A stretch of DNA of 64,000 bases from Gordonibacter pamelaeae. GTDB taxonomy: Bacteria; Actinomycetota; Coriobacteriia; Coriobacteriales; Eggerthellaceae. The stretch lies in the NCBI RefSeq assembly GCF_042665095.1, contig NZ_JBHTBV010000008.1. One strand, given 5' to 3'. The notes under the pieces are model-generated. The model was not told the DNA's origin. It ran no database searches and saw only the letters and a program-made list of their open reading frames with translations. Both the position numbers and the translations under genes were made by a program. Shown here one piece after another: positions 18,128 through 26,412 of the stretch. Every line of letters begins with the position of its first letter. The stretch's first letter is position 1.

Positions 18128-19040
18128 GGTCCGCCTGCCCGCACCCCCCCCCGCACCCCGACCGCCTGCTGCCGCCTGCCCGCACCGCCGCCGTCCCGAC
18201 CGCGCGCCGGCCCCTTCCCGCGCGCGGCAGGCCGTCGCCGCAGCGTGCCTGGCGGCAGGCCTCGCCCTCATGCTCTACCCGGTGGTGGGAACGCTGCTCA
18301 ACGAGCGGTCGTTCACCGACGCGGTGGGCCGCTACGAGGAGCAGGCGGCCGCGCTGCCCGAAAAGGAGCGCCAGGAGATGCTGGCTGCGGCCCATGCCTA
18401 CAACGACAGCCTGCGGGGCGATCCCGTCCACGACCCCTTCATCCCGAACAGCGGCTGGGCGCAGCCCGAGGGGTACGACGACGTGCTGGACGTGGACGGC
18501 GCCGGCCTCATGGGCGTGGTGGAGGTGCCCGCCATCGGCGTGCGCCTACCCATCCGCCACGGCACGTCGGACGAGGTGCTGGCCCATGGGGCGGGCCACA
18601 TCCCCCAGACGTCGCTGCCGGTAGGCGGGCCGGGCACGCACGCCGTGATCACGGGCCACACGGGGCTGCCCACGGCGCGGCTGTTCGACGACCTCTCGCG
18701 GCTGGAGGTGGGGGACGTGTTCGTCGTCGAGGTGTTGGGCGAGAGGCACGCCTACGCCGTGGACGACGTGCGCGTGGTGGAGCCCGACGAGGTGGACGCC
18801 ATCCGCATCGACGGGAACCGCGACTTCGTCACGCTCATGACCTGCACGCCCTATGGCGTGAACTCGCATCGCCTGCTCGTGCGCGGCGAGGCCTGCGAGC
18901 TGCCCGCAGAAGGCGCCCCCGCCCCTTTCCGACCGGACGTCTTGCCGTGGATCGCGGGCGGTGCCGTCGCGGTCGTCGCAGTTGCCGTGGGCACCGCCGT
19001 CGCGTTCCGGGCGGCCCGGCGGCGAAGGGGCCGTCGCTGA
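18124..19040 (+). CDS. Class C (pilin-polymerising) sortase, N-terminal frame disrupted at a C9 tract
   Basis: The body shows all class C features: the lid motif DPF (VHDPFIPNSG), the TLXTC-type site LMTCTPYG with the catalytic Cys, the His in TGHTGLP, the Arg in NSHRLLVRG, an N-terminal helix (LAAGLALMLYPVVG) and a C-terminal membrane helix with RRRRGRR tail. It would join pilin subunits through the VYPKN lysine. The natural start is GTG 18124, which overlaps the adhesin stop (GTGA), but it is out of frame with the body. C10 instead of C9 at 18144-18152 would connect them. In the present sequence the only in-frame ATG is 18270, inside the first membrane helix. This is either a phase-off state or a base-calling error. 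Confidence 0.82.
18144..18152 (+). repeat. Poly-C tract (C9) at the sortase N terminus
   Basis: Nine C bases start 20 bases after the coupled GTG start of the sortase. Gain of one C (or loss of two) restores the frame between that GTG and the catalytic domain. Confidence 0.75.
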
Positions 19041-19194
19041 AAAGGGCGGGCGCCATGCGGGCGGCGTTGTCGCGCACGGCCCGTCTACGCGGCGGTTGCG
19101 GCTCGGTGCCGAAACGCGCCTCTGCCCTTGCCCGTGCCCCGCCCGCTTTAGAGTGGTTTCCCATGTAAACCCCCTAATTGATAGGAGCCTGCCC

Positions 19195-19683
19195 ATGAGC
19201 ACCCTCATCGTGCTCGGTTATCCGAGCGAAGAAGAGGCGAAGTCCGCCTACCAGAAGGTCCTCGACCTCGACAAGAACCTCATCGTCAGCCTGCAGTCCA
19301 TCGCCGTGGTGGCGCGCCATGCCGACGGCAAGTACGACGTGGTCACGCCCGGTTCCAAGGTGGGCACCTCCACGGTGTGGGGCCTGTTCTGGGGCGTCCT
19401 GTTCGGCCTGTTGTTCTTCGTGCCCGTGTTCGGCGCGGCCATCGGTGCCGGCATCGGCGCGCTGACGGGCGCCATCGTGAAGCACGGCGTGGACAAGGAC
19501 TTCCAGGACCGCGTGCGCAACCTGCTGTCCTCCGACGACAGCGCCGCCGTGTTCATGGTGGTGGACGAGATGACCACCGACAAGTTCATCGACGCCATCC
19601 GCCCGTTCGGCGGCGACGTGCTGCAGACCTCGCTGTCCGTCAAGGACGAGGACGAGCTCAAGCACGCCCTCTTCAAGAACTAG
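19195..19683 (+). CDS. DUF1269-family membrane protein
   Basis: A 162-residue protein beginning MSTLIVLGYPSEEEAKSAYQ. A soluble alpha/beta N-terminal part is followed by a glycine-rich helical hairpin (GLFWGVLFGLLFFVPVFGAAIGAGIGAL) that inserts in or lies on the membrane, and a C-terminal soluble part with VFMVVDEMTTDKF. This order is the DUF1269 signature. The function is not established; some members are described as general-stress membrane proteins. TAGGAG supports the ATG at 19195. It stands alone between the pilus locus and a convergent exporter. Confidence 0.8.
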   Translation: MSTLIVLGYPSEEEAKSAYQKVLDLDKNLIVSLQSIAVVARHADGKYDVVTPGSKVGTSTVWGLFWGVLFGLLFFVPVFGAAIGAGIGALTGAIVKHGVDKDFQDRVRNLLSSDDSAAVFMVVDEMTTDKFIDAIRPFGGDVLQTSLSVKDEDELKHALFKN

Positions 19684-21056
19684 GCACGGCGCCGCATCCC
19701 CCTGCGTGCCCGATTCCGCGCTCCCCAACGACGAAGCCGCCCCAGCCGGGCGGCTTCGTCGTCTCCGCGTTCCCTGCCGGCCGGGCTCCGGCGCTCCCTC
19801 GCGCATCCGGCTTTCGCAGCCCGCCCCGAGGCAGCCCGGCGCCGCCCCCTACGCTCGCGCCTTCTTGCGCAGCCCCAGGCGTACAGCACCGCCATGATCA
19901 CGGCGGCCCCTCCCGTGAGCACCACGATGCCCACGACGAAGTTCGTCCACGGCAGCGTGGCCAGCACGGTGGCCACCGACGTGAGGATGCTGTACGAGAA
20001 GTTCGAGAACGACGACGCCGCGCCCACGCGGTCGTCGGGCTGGTCCAGCAGCACGACGAAGGCCATCGGCCGCACGATGCCCTCGGCCAGCGCGTAGGGC
20101 ACGAAGGCCACGAGGAACAGCACCGGGCTCGCCGTGCCGAACGCCGCCATGAGCGCGAACGAGAGCGCGGTCAGCCCCACGCACAGCTTCAGGATGCCGC
20201 GAACCTTCATGGACTTGGACAGCCATACGTACACGTAGGGCGCCGCGATGGTGACCACGCACGCCGCGGCGTAGATGCAGCTGTACGTGAAGTAGGACAC
20301 GGCGAAGAAGTCCATGAGCACGTAGGACACCACGGCGATGAACGCGAAGTACGGCATGCCGGCCACGCCCATGAGCAGCGCGAGCGCCATGAACGAGCGG
20401 TCGCCGCCAAGCGCGCGCACGCCGCGCAGCATGTCGCGCAGCGAGTCCGCCACGCCGGGGGTGGGCGCATCGCCGCGCAGGTGCGTCTCGGAGATGAGCA
20501 GCGACAGCAGGAACCCTATGACGCCGCACACGGCCAGGAACTCGAAGATGCCGCGCCAGCCGGCCAGGCTCAGCACGAACGTGCCGAGGAACGGCGCGAG
20601 CGCCGGCCCGATGATGATGAGCGACTGTAGGCACGTCATGGCGAGCTTCAGGTCGGGCCCCGCGTAGGCGTCCTTGATCATGGCCGTCTCGATGGTGGAC
20701 ACCGCGCCGTAGCCGAGCGCCTGCCCGATGCGGAAGGCCACGAGGAACTCCACGTTCGGCGCGAGGGCGCACAGGATGGACGATGCGGCGAACAGGCCGC
20801 AGCCGGCCACGAGCACGGGCCGCCGCCCGAAGCGGTCGCTCACCGGCCCCGCGAGCACCACGCCCACGGCGCAGAACGCGAAGAACACGAACACCGTCAG
20901 GTTCAGGTAGGCCGCCGACACGTCGAAGGCGCGCTGCATGCTGGGCAGCGCCGGCACGTACATGTCGATGGACAGGATGAGAAGCAGGTTGATGGAGAGC
21001 GCGCAGACGAAGAACGAGCGCGGCCCCAAATGCTTCTGGGGAACGGAAAGCTGCAT
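19680..21056 (-). CDS. MFS drug exporter, Bcr/CflA-like (C-terminal frameshift suspected)
   Basis: Twelve hydrophobic segments and the DHA1/Bcr-CflA signatures SIDMYVPALPSMQ, GPVSDRFGRRPVL (loop 2-3 motif A) and GPALAPFLGTF mark a proton-driven drug or metabolite exporter. ATG 21056 has AAGGAG. After AVLYAWG the frame runs on for about 60 Arg-rich residues through the terminator hairpin to 19680. Adding one base to the C4 run near 19873-19877 would instead give a short tail, WGLRKKARA, ending at 19849. That is the expected length and ends before the terminator, so a one-base deletion is likely. Confidence 0.85.
   Translation of the reverse strand: MQLSVPQKHLGPRSFFVCALSINLLLILSIDMYVPALPSMQRAFDVSAAYLNLTVFVFFAFCAVGVVLAGPVSDRFGRRPVLVAGCGLFAASSILCALAPNVEFLVAFRIGQALGYGAVSTIETAMIKDAYAGPDLKLAMTCLQSLIIIGPALAPFLGTFVLSLAGWRGIFEFLAVCGVIGFLLSLLISETHLRGDAPTPGVADSLRDMLRGVRALGGDRSFMALALLMGVAGMPYFAFIAVVSYVLMDFFAVSYFTYSCIYAAACVVTIAAPYVYVWLSKSMKVRGILKLCVGLTALSFALMAAFGTASPVLFLVAFVPYALAEGIVRPMAFVVLLDQPDDRVGAASSFSNFSYSILTSVATVLATLPWTNFVVGIVVLTGGAAVIMAVLYAWGCARRRERRGRRRAASGRAAKAGCARERRSPAGRERGDDEAARLGRLRRWGARNRARRGMRRRA
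19728..19762. terminator. Bidirectional hairpin terminator
   Basis: A perfect 15-bp stem (19728-19742 with 19748-19762) around a five-base loop separates the DUF1269 gene from the convergent exporter gene. The annotated end of the exporter frame reads through it, which is one sign that this frame end is wrong. Confidence 0.8.
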
Positions 21057-21450
21057 GGAAGGTCTCCTTGGACGGTTCTCGCGGCCGCGCAGGTGCGCGG
21101 GCTGTTCGCCAGTATAGCACCGCCTCCTGCCGTTTGGCGCGTTGACCAGCACTTAGTCTCAAATCGAGAACCCTGCGCGCACGAGGTGCAAAGTGCGAGA
21201 AGGAGGGGCATCTTGAGACGGCCCGCGGACGCACCCGTGCGGTGCCGGCCGCTGCGTCCGACGCGATGCCGGCCGCCGCACCCGATGCCGCCGACGGCCG
21301 GAAGCTCCCGCGCCGGCGCGCCCCGAGCTGCGCCCCCGCGCCTTCCGCGCCCCGCGCGGGCTCGAACGCCGTTTCAGGGGTGCGCCCCGTCCCGTTTCGG
21401 GGGATAATGGCCGGTATACGATATCGCGACGAGCAAGAGGGGATTGCCGT

Positions 21451-22023
21451 ATGGACGAGAACAAGCTGGGGAAGAAGATAACCACGCTGCGCGAGGCGCA
21501 CCACCTCACGGCGCAGGACCTGGCCGACCGCTGCCAGTGCGACCTGCCGGTCATCGAGGGCCTCGAGGCGGGGGAGGTGCCGGCCTCGCTCGCGCCGCTC
21601 ATCAAGATCACGCGCGCGCTGGGCGTGCGCCTGGGCACGCTCATGGACGACGACGAGAACCTGGGCCCCGCCTACATCGACGTCGAGCAGATGCGCGAGG
21701 TCGAGCGCACGAAGAGCCTCGAGACCACCTCCGGCGGCGACCTCAGCTACTTCAGCCTGGCCGCCGGCCGCCCGTCGCGCCATATGGACCCGTTCGTCAT
21801 CACGGTGGACCCGCGCGGCGAGGCCGACCACGAGCTGGTGGGCCACGAGGGCGAGGAGTGGCTCTACGGCATGGAAGGCGAGATCGAGATCGAGTACGGC
21901 AAGGAGATCTACGTGCTCCATCCTGGTGAGAGCATCTACTACGACTCCATCGTGCCGCACCAGGTGCGCGCTCACAACGGCCAGAAGGCGAAGTTCCTCG
22001 CCGTCGTCTACACCCCGATCTAA
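21451..22023 (+). CDS. XRE-family regulator with C-terminal cupin domain
   Basis: 190 residues. The N-terminal helix-turn-helix (residues about 9-63, KITTLREAHHLTAQDLADRC) is followed by a linker and a cupin_2 beta-barrel (GHEGEEWLYGMEGEIEIEYG and HPGESIYYDSIVPHQV) with His/Glu positions that could bind metal or ligand. Such proteins sense a small carboxylate or acyl compound and control the next gene. Here an acyl-CoA synthetase starts 11 bases after the stop. AGAGGGG precedes the ATG. The 21057-21450 gap to the divergent exporter shows possible -10 elements (TATACG near 21414) but no gene. Confidence 0.87.
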   Translation: MDENKLGKKITTLREAHHLTAQDLADRCQCDLPVIEGLEAGEVPASLAPLIKITRALGVRLGTLMDDDENLGPAYIDVEQMREVERTKSLETTSGGDLSYFSLAAGRPSRHMDPFVITVDPRGEADHELVGHEGEEWLYGMEGEIEIEYGKEIYVLHPGESIYYDSIVPHQVRAHNGQKAKFLAVVYTPI

Positions 22024-22033
22024 GGGAGGCGAC

Positions 22034-23731
22034 ATGACGACCGAGGAAACCTCCGCGCACGCCCCCGTCCCGGGCGATCCCGACTACCCGCTGCACTCCG
22101 AGAAGACCATCGGCCGCTACTTCCGCGACCAGGTGGCCATCGACCCCGACCACGAGTTCGTCGTGTACCCCGACCGCATGCTGCGCTGGACGTACAAGGA
22201 CTTCGACGAGCGCACCGACAACCTGGCCCGGGGCCTTCTGGCCATCGGCCTGCGCCCGGGCGACCACCTGGGCGTGTGGGCGCGCAACATCCCCGACTGG
22301 CTCACGTTCATGTACGCCACCGCCAAGATCGGCGTGGTCATGGTCACGGTGAACCCCATCTACAAGTCCCACGAGCTGGACTACGTGCTCAAGCAGTCCG
22401 ACATGAAGGCGCTCTGCGTCATCGACGCCTACCGCGACGTGGACTACCTCCAGATCATCCGCGAGCTCGTGCCCGAGACGCTCACCCAGCAGCGCGGCTA
22501 CCTGGAGTCGGAGGCCTACCCCTGCCTCAAGCACATCATCTACATGGGCCCCGAGAAGCACCGCGGCTGCTACAGCGTGCCCGAGCTCATCCTGCTGGGG
22601 CAGCACGTGCCGGCCGACGCGCTCGAGGAGGCCGAGACCCACTTCGACAACAACAGCGTGGTCATGATGCAGTACACCTCCGGCACCACGGGCTTCCCGA
22701 AGGGCGTCATGCTCACGCACCGCAACATCCTCAACAACGGCTTCTACATCGGAGAAGGCCAGAAGCTCACGGCCGACGACCGCGTGACGCTGCCCGTGCC
22801 GTTCTTCCACTGCTTCGGCTGCGTGCTGGGCGTCATGGCCAACCTCACGCACCGCTCCACCATGATCATCGTGGAGGATTTCGACGCAGGGCTCGTGCTG
22901 CAGGCCATCCACAAGGAGCGCGCCACGGCCGTCTACGGCGTGCCCACCATGTTCATCGCCGAGCTCAACCACCCCGACTTCGACACGTTCGACCTGTCCA
23001 GCCTGCGCACGGGCATCATGGCCGGCAGCCCCTGCCCGCCGGAAACGATGCGCGAGGTCATGGACAAGATGTACATGAAGGAGATCACCATCTGCTACGG
23101 CCTCACCGAGACGAGCCCCGTGTTCACGCAGACGAGCGCCGACGACGACATCGAGCACAAGTGCGAGACGGTGGGCCGGGCGCACCCGCCGGTGGACGTG
23201 CGCGTCATCGACCCGGCCGACGGCCATATCTGCGCGCCGGGCGAGCCGGGGGAGCTCTGCTGCAAGGGCTACAACGTCATGAAGGGCTACTACAAGATGC
23301 CCGAGGCCACGGCCGAGGCCATCGACGCCGACGGCTACCTGCACTCCGGCGACCTGGGCACCGTGGACGAGGATGGCTACTACCGCGTGACCGGCCGCAT
23401 CAAGGACATGATCATCCGCGGCGGCGAGAACATCTACCCGCTCGAGGTGGAGAACTTCCTGCTCACCATGCCCGGCGTGCTGGATGCGCAGGTGGTGGGC
23501 ATCCCCGACGAGCGCCTCGGCGAGATCGTGGGAGCGTTCATCCGCGTGCGCCCCGGCTACGAGGCCATGACCGAGGACGACGTGCGCGCGTTCTCCATCC
23601 CGCGCATCGCGCGCTACAAGGTGCCCAAGCGCGTGTTCTTCGTGGACGACTTCCCCATGACGCCCTCCATGAAGGTGCAGAAGTTCAAGCTCCGCGAGAT
23701 GGCCGAGGAGCTGGTGCGCGCGGGGAAGTAG
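22034..23731 (+). CDS. AMP-forming acyl-CoA synthetase
   Basis: A 565-residue member of the ANL superfamily. Visible motifs are YTSGTTGFPKGVMLTHRN (ATP loop), YGLTETSPVF, the SGDLG hinge region, GRIKDMIIRGGENIYP and the C-terminal catalytic Lys region SMKVQKFKLRE. It activates a carboxylic acid, probably medium- or long-chain or aromatic, to its CoA thioester via the acyl-adenylate. The chain specificity cannot be read. GGGAGG precedes the ATG. It forms a two-gene unit with the XRE-cupin regulator, a pairing often seen in anaerobes. Confidence 0.9.
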   Translation: MTTEETSAHAPVPGDPDYPLHSEKTIGRYFRDQVAIDPDHEFVVYPDRMLRWTYKDFDERTDNLARGLLAIGLRPGDHLGVWARNIPDWLTFMYATAKIGVVMVTVNPIYKSHELDYVLKQSDMKALCVIDAYRDVDYLQIIRELVPETLTQQRGYLESEAYPCLKHIIYMGPEKHRGCYSVPELILLGQHVPADALEEAETHFDNNSVVMMQYTSGTTGFPKGVMLTHRNILNNGFYIGEGQKLTADDRVTLPVPFFHCFGCVLGVMANLTHRSTMIIVEDFDAGLVLQAIHKERATAVYGVPTMFIAELNHPDFDTFDLSSLRTGIMAGSPCPPETMREVMDKMYMKEITICYGLTETSPVFTQTSADDDIEHKCETVGRAHPPVDVRVIDPADGHICAPGEPGELCCKGYNVMKGYYKMPEATAEAIDADGYLHSGDLGTVDEDGYYRVTGRIKDMIIRGGENIYPLEVENFLLTMPGVLDAQVVGIPDERLGEIVGAFIRVRPGYEAMTEDDVRAFSIPRIARYKVPKRVFFVDDFPMTPSMKVQKFKLREMAEELVRAGK

Positions 23732-23737
23732 CCCTCG

Positions 23738-23771
23738 AATCGCCGCCGTCGGGAGGGCGACGGCGGCGATT
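23738..23771. terminator. Terminator between acyl-CoA synthetase and PNPOx-like gene
   Basis: A 14-bp GC-rich stem (23738-23751 with 23758-23771) with a GGAGGG loop lies between two convergent genes. Confidence 0.75.
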
Positions 23772-23792
23772 TCGACTCCTGCGCGGAGCGGC

Positions 23793-24200
23793 CTAAGACA
23801 GGCGCTTGCCGGCCGTCTCGCCGGGGGTGACGGAGTAGACCTCCTCCACGTGGATGAAGCACACGCCCTTGCTCGTGTAGTCGTAGCCCATCGAGCTCAA
23901 GATAGCCTGCACCTGCGCGGCCACCTGCTCGTAGCGCGGGCCCTCGTCCTCGTAGGTCACCGTGCCCTTCACTTGGAAGCCCCCCTCCTCGTCCCATACG
24001 GAGAGCGCCACATGCGGGTTCACGCGCAGGTTGGCGAGTGACTTGCATAGGTACTGGTCGGACACCATGACCGTCTCGTCGTCCCATGCCTGCTTCATGC
24101 TCACCGGCACCACGTTGGGCACGTCGCCCGTGCAGGTGGCGAATGCCGCCGCGTAGGCGTTGTTCACAAGCTCCTGGCACTCCTTCGGCATCTTCGCCAT
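23793..24200 (-). CDS. Pyridoxamine 5'-phosphate oxidase-like flavin protein
   Basis: A 135-residue split-barrel protein with the pattern of PNPOx-like/FMN-binding family members: AAFATCTGDVPNVVPVSMK, then a VSDQYLCKSLANLRVNPHVALSVWDE core. The reaction is unknown; relatives bind FMN or F420 and act as small reductases. ATG 24200 is preceded by AAAGGGG; the open frame further upstream is not family-like. It follows osmC on the same strand with a 73-base gap and may share its transcript. Confidence 0.75.
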   Translation of the reverse strand: MAKMPKECQELVNNAYAAAFATCTGDVPNVVPVSMKQAWDDETVMVSDQYLCKSLANLRVNPHVALSVWDEEGGFQVKGTVTYEDEGPRYEQVAAQVQAILSSMGYDYTSKGVCFIHVEEVYSVTPGETAGKRLS

Positions 24201-24273
24201 GAGAAAACCCCTTTCCCCGAAAGACGTGTTCCGCGCCGCCGCGTCGCGCGCGGGCGGCAGCGCGCCCTTCACG

Positions 24274-24714
24274 CTATTCTACGACAACCTCGGCGCATAC
24301 CACCGGCACGGGCGCCTTCAGGCAGTCGCTCACCGGGCAGCGCTCCTCCACGAGCGCCGCCAGCGCGCGGGCCGCAGCCTCGTCACTGCTTTTCAAGTGC
24401 ATGCTGAAGCGTACCTCCTGCAGGCCGTTGCGCACGTCCGGCGCCTTGCCCGTGAAGCCGTCGGGATCGAGGTCGCCCTCCACCTCCACCCGCACGCCGT
24501 CGAGCGGCACGTCCTGCATGCGCGCGAACAGCAGCGTGGCGATGGCCTGGCAGGCGCCGAACGCGCACAGCAGCCCCTCCACCGGGTTCACCGACGTATC
24601 GGTGCCGCCCGACTCCTTCGGCTCGTCGAACGTGAGCTCGAATCCACGGCACGAGCCCTTGACCTGCAGCCCCGTTCCCGTCGATGCGATTTCCGCCTTC
24701 ATCGTCTCGAGCAT
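24274..24714 (-). CDS. OsmC/Ohr-family protein
   Basis: 146 residues with the OsmC fold and both conserved cysteines, in CAFGACQA and ERCPVSDC, that reduce organic hydroperoxides in this family. Glu-rich strand segments surround them. It lies divergent from an HxlR regulator with palindromic TTGAG elements between them, which suggests redox or electrophile control. AAGGAAGG supports the ATG. It could be the broader YhfA-like branch rather than true Ohr. Confidence 0.85.
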   Translation of the reverse strand: MLETMKAEIASTGTGLQVKGSCRGFELTFDEPKESGGTDTSVNPVEGLLCAFGACQAIATLLFARMQDVPLDGVRVEVEGDLDPDGFTGKAPDVRNGLQEVRFSMHLKSSDEAAARALAALVEERCPVSDCLKAPVPVVCAEVVVE

Positions 24715-24812
24715 GGCGCACCTTCCTTTCCTCGATGGCGCTGCTACCGCAACGCGCCCTTCGGAGCCAGTTTAAGCGGCTCGTCCGGACGTGTTAAGTG
24801 GTCGGCGAAATA

Positions 24813-24836
24813 TTGAGTCGCTCAAGTTTTTTTGAG
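24813..24836. promoter_or_regulatory. Palindromic operator candidate between osmC and hxlR-type gene
   Basis: TTGAG-TCG-CTCAA (24813-24825) is a perfect 5-3-5 palindrome, followed by a T7 run and another TTGAG at 24832. The AT-rich stretch stands out in the high-GC surroundings, as expected for a shared divergent promoter/operator. Confidence 0.45.
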
Positions 24837-24938
24837 TGACTTCCGTCAAGCAGTGCCGCGCGGTATGGTTGGTAGCGCGCCGTCGAGGGCGCGGTGGGCG
24901 AGGGGATGCGTCGTCTGTTCGGTGGAGTGGAAGTGCCT

Positions 24939-25322
24939 ATGGCGTACAAACGCAAGCTCGAGAAGGATATCCGGTGCCCGCTGGAATACGGTTTGGACGT
25001 GTTCGGCGGCAAGTGGAAGTCGCGCATCCTGTGCGTGCTCTCCGACGGGCCGCTGCGCTATAGCGTGCTGCGCGACGAGATGGCCGACGTGAGCGATGCC
25101 GCGCTTGCGTCGGCTCTCAAGGAGCTCGCGACCGACGGCTTGGTCGTGCGGCGCCAGTTCGAGGAGATACCTCCGCGCGTCGAGTACGCCCTTGCACCGA
25201 AAGGGGAGTCGGTCATCCCCGTGCTCCAGCACATCTGCCAATGGGCCGGCCTCTTCCACCGGGACGTGGCCGATGCCGCGCTCGCTCGCTGCCGCCGTTG
25301 CGACTACGTCCGTCCAGTGTAG
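24939..25322 (+). CDS. HxlR-family transcriptional regulator
   Basis: 127 residues with the complete HxlR winged helix: CPLEYGLDVFGGKWKSRIL with the conserved N-terminal Cys, LRYSVLRDEMADVSDAALASALKEL, a wing, and the closing PRVEYALAPKGES. HxlR proteins sense aldehydes, thiol stress or other electrophiles through that Cys. ATG 24939 (MAYKRKLEKD) is preferred over 24894 because the family begins close to this point. It probably controls itself and the divergent osmC unit. Confidence 0.88.
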   Translation: MAYKRKLEKDIRCPLEYGLDVFGGKWKSRILCVLSDGPLRYSVLRDEMADVSDAALASALKELATDGLVVRRQFEEIPPRVEYALAPKGESVIPVLQHICQWAGLFHRDVADAALARCRRCDYVRPV

Positions 25323-25362
25323 GGGCGGCAACCGTTTTCCAGCTTTTGCGCCTTGCCGGCCC

Positions 25363-26412
25363 CTACCGCCGCCCCTGAGCGAGCAGGCGGCAGCTCAGGT
25401 GGACGCGCAAGAGGTCGGTGCCCGCGGCGGCGGGGTTCTCCAGGTCGATGCCGGAGAGGGCCTTGATGCGCTTCAGGCGGTAGGCCAGCGTGTTGCGGTG
25501 GATGAACAGGGCCTCGGCCGTGCGCGAGGCGTTGCAGCCGTTGCCCAGGTAGGCGAGCGCGGTCTCCACGTACGCGGCGCCGTCCTCGGCGTCGGCGCGC
25601 GCAAGGGCCACGGCCGCGTGGTCGAGCAGCCAGGCTGCATCCGCGTCCAGGTCCAGGCGCAGGCGCACGTCCTCGAACCAGCAGTCGTCGTAGAAGCACG
25701 AGAGCGTTGAGCCGAACGCGCCGCCCGCCTCCGCATCGTCCACGAGGCCGTAGGCGAGCGCCGCCTGGTCAGCCGCCGTGCGGACGAGCGAGAAGTCCGC
25801 GAACAGCGACGAGAAGCCCGCGCGGAACCGCGGCTCGGCGCCTTTCTCAACGTCGTGGGCCGCATGGCGCGCGCGGAGCGCGGCCAGCGGGTAGTCGGCG
25901 TCGCGCGCCACCATGAGGGCCGCGTCCCCATCGTCGAAGAAGCGGGCGCGCGGGTAGACCTCGGCGACGAGCCTCACCGTCTGGCCGCGCGCGCCGGCGT
26001 CCTCGGCCGGCTCCGCAGCGCCGAAGCGCGCGACGAAGTAGGGATCGTCGGGCCGCCAGCCGGCCTTGGACAGCGCGTACCCCAGCACCTGCGGCCGCAC
26101 CGGCCGCCCGTCCAGCAGGTCGCGCAGCGGCCCGAGCGGCTCCTCGGTGGGCTGCGGCCGGCCCTGGTGCGGCATCACGAGCGACAGCAGGTTGCCGAAG
26201 TAGTCCACGAGCGCGAAGTCGGCCGGCTGGAAGGGCGCGTTCACGTCCACGAGCTCGAAGCAGCCGTAGTACGCCCCGCCGCACACGAGGTTGCGCACGA
26301 GGTAGCTGCGCCCGTCGCCGGTGGCGTTCTCCATGAGGAACGCCCGATCCTGCGCGCCGGGGTCCGACGAGCCTGCCGCCCAGGCCTCCATGCACAGCTC
26401 GATGGGGCACGT
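25363..26412 (-). pseudogene. PucR/CdaR-type regulator, N-terminal part missing
   Basis: The last 350 residues of a sugar-diacid-type regulator remain. The C-terminal PucR helix-turn-helix is intact (ASRTAEALFIHRNTLAYRLKRI). Before it lies a GGDEF-like middle domain, and the visible N-terminal edge is CPIELCMEAWAAG near 26412. Upstream of that the open frame continues only as the antisense of the neighbouring protease gene, so the sensor part, start codon and promoter are absent. The break is at the CACGTG at 26408-26413, which is also where the divergent protease gene loses its 5' end. It is probably non-functional, unless the join is an assembly artefact. Confidence 0.7.

Noticed and set aside
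21800..23344. 514-codon minus-strand frame opposite the acyl-CoA synthetase
   Set aside because: Low-complexity shadow with no family signature; the plus-strand gene has all catalytic motifs.
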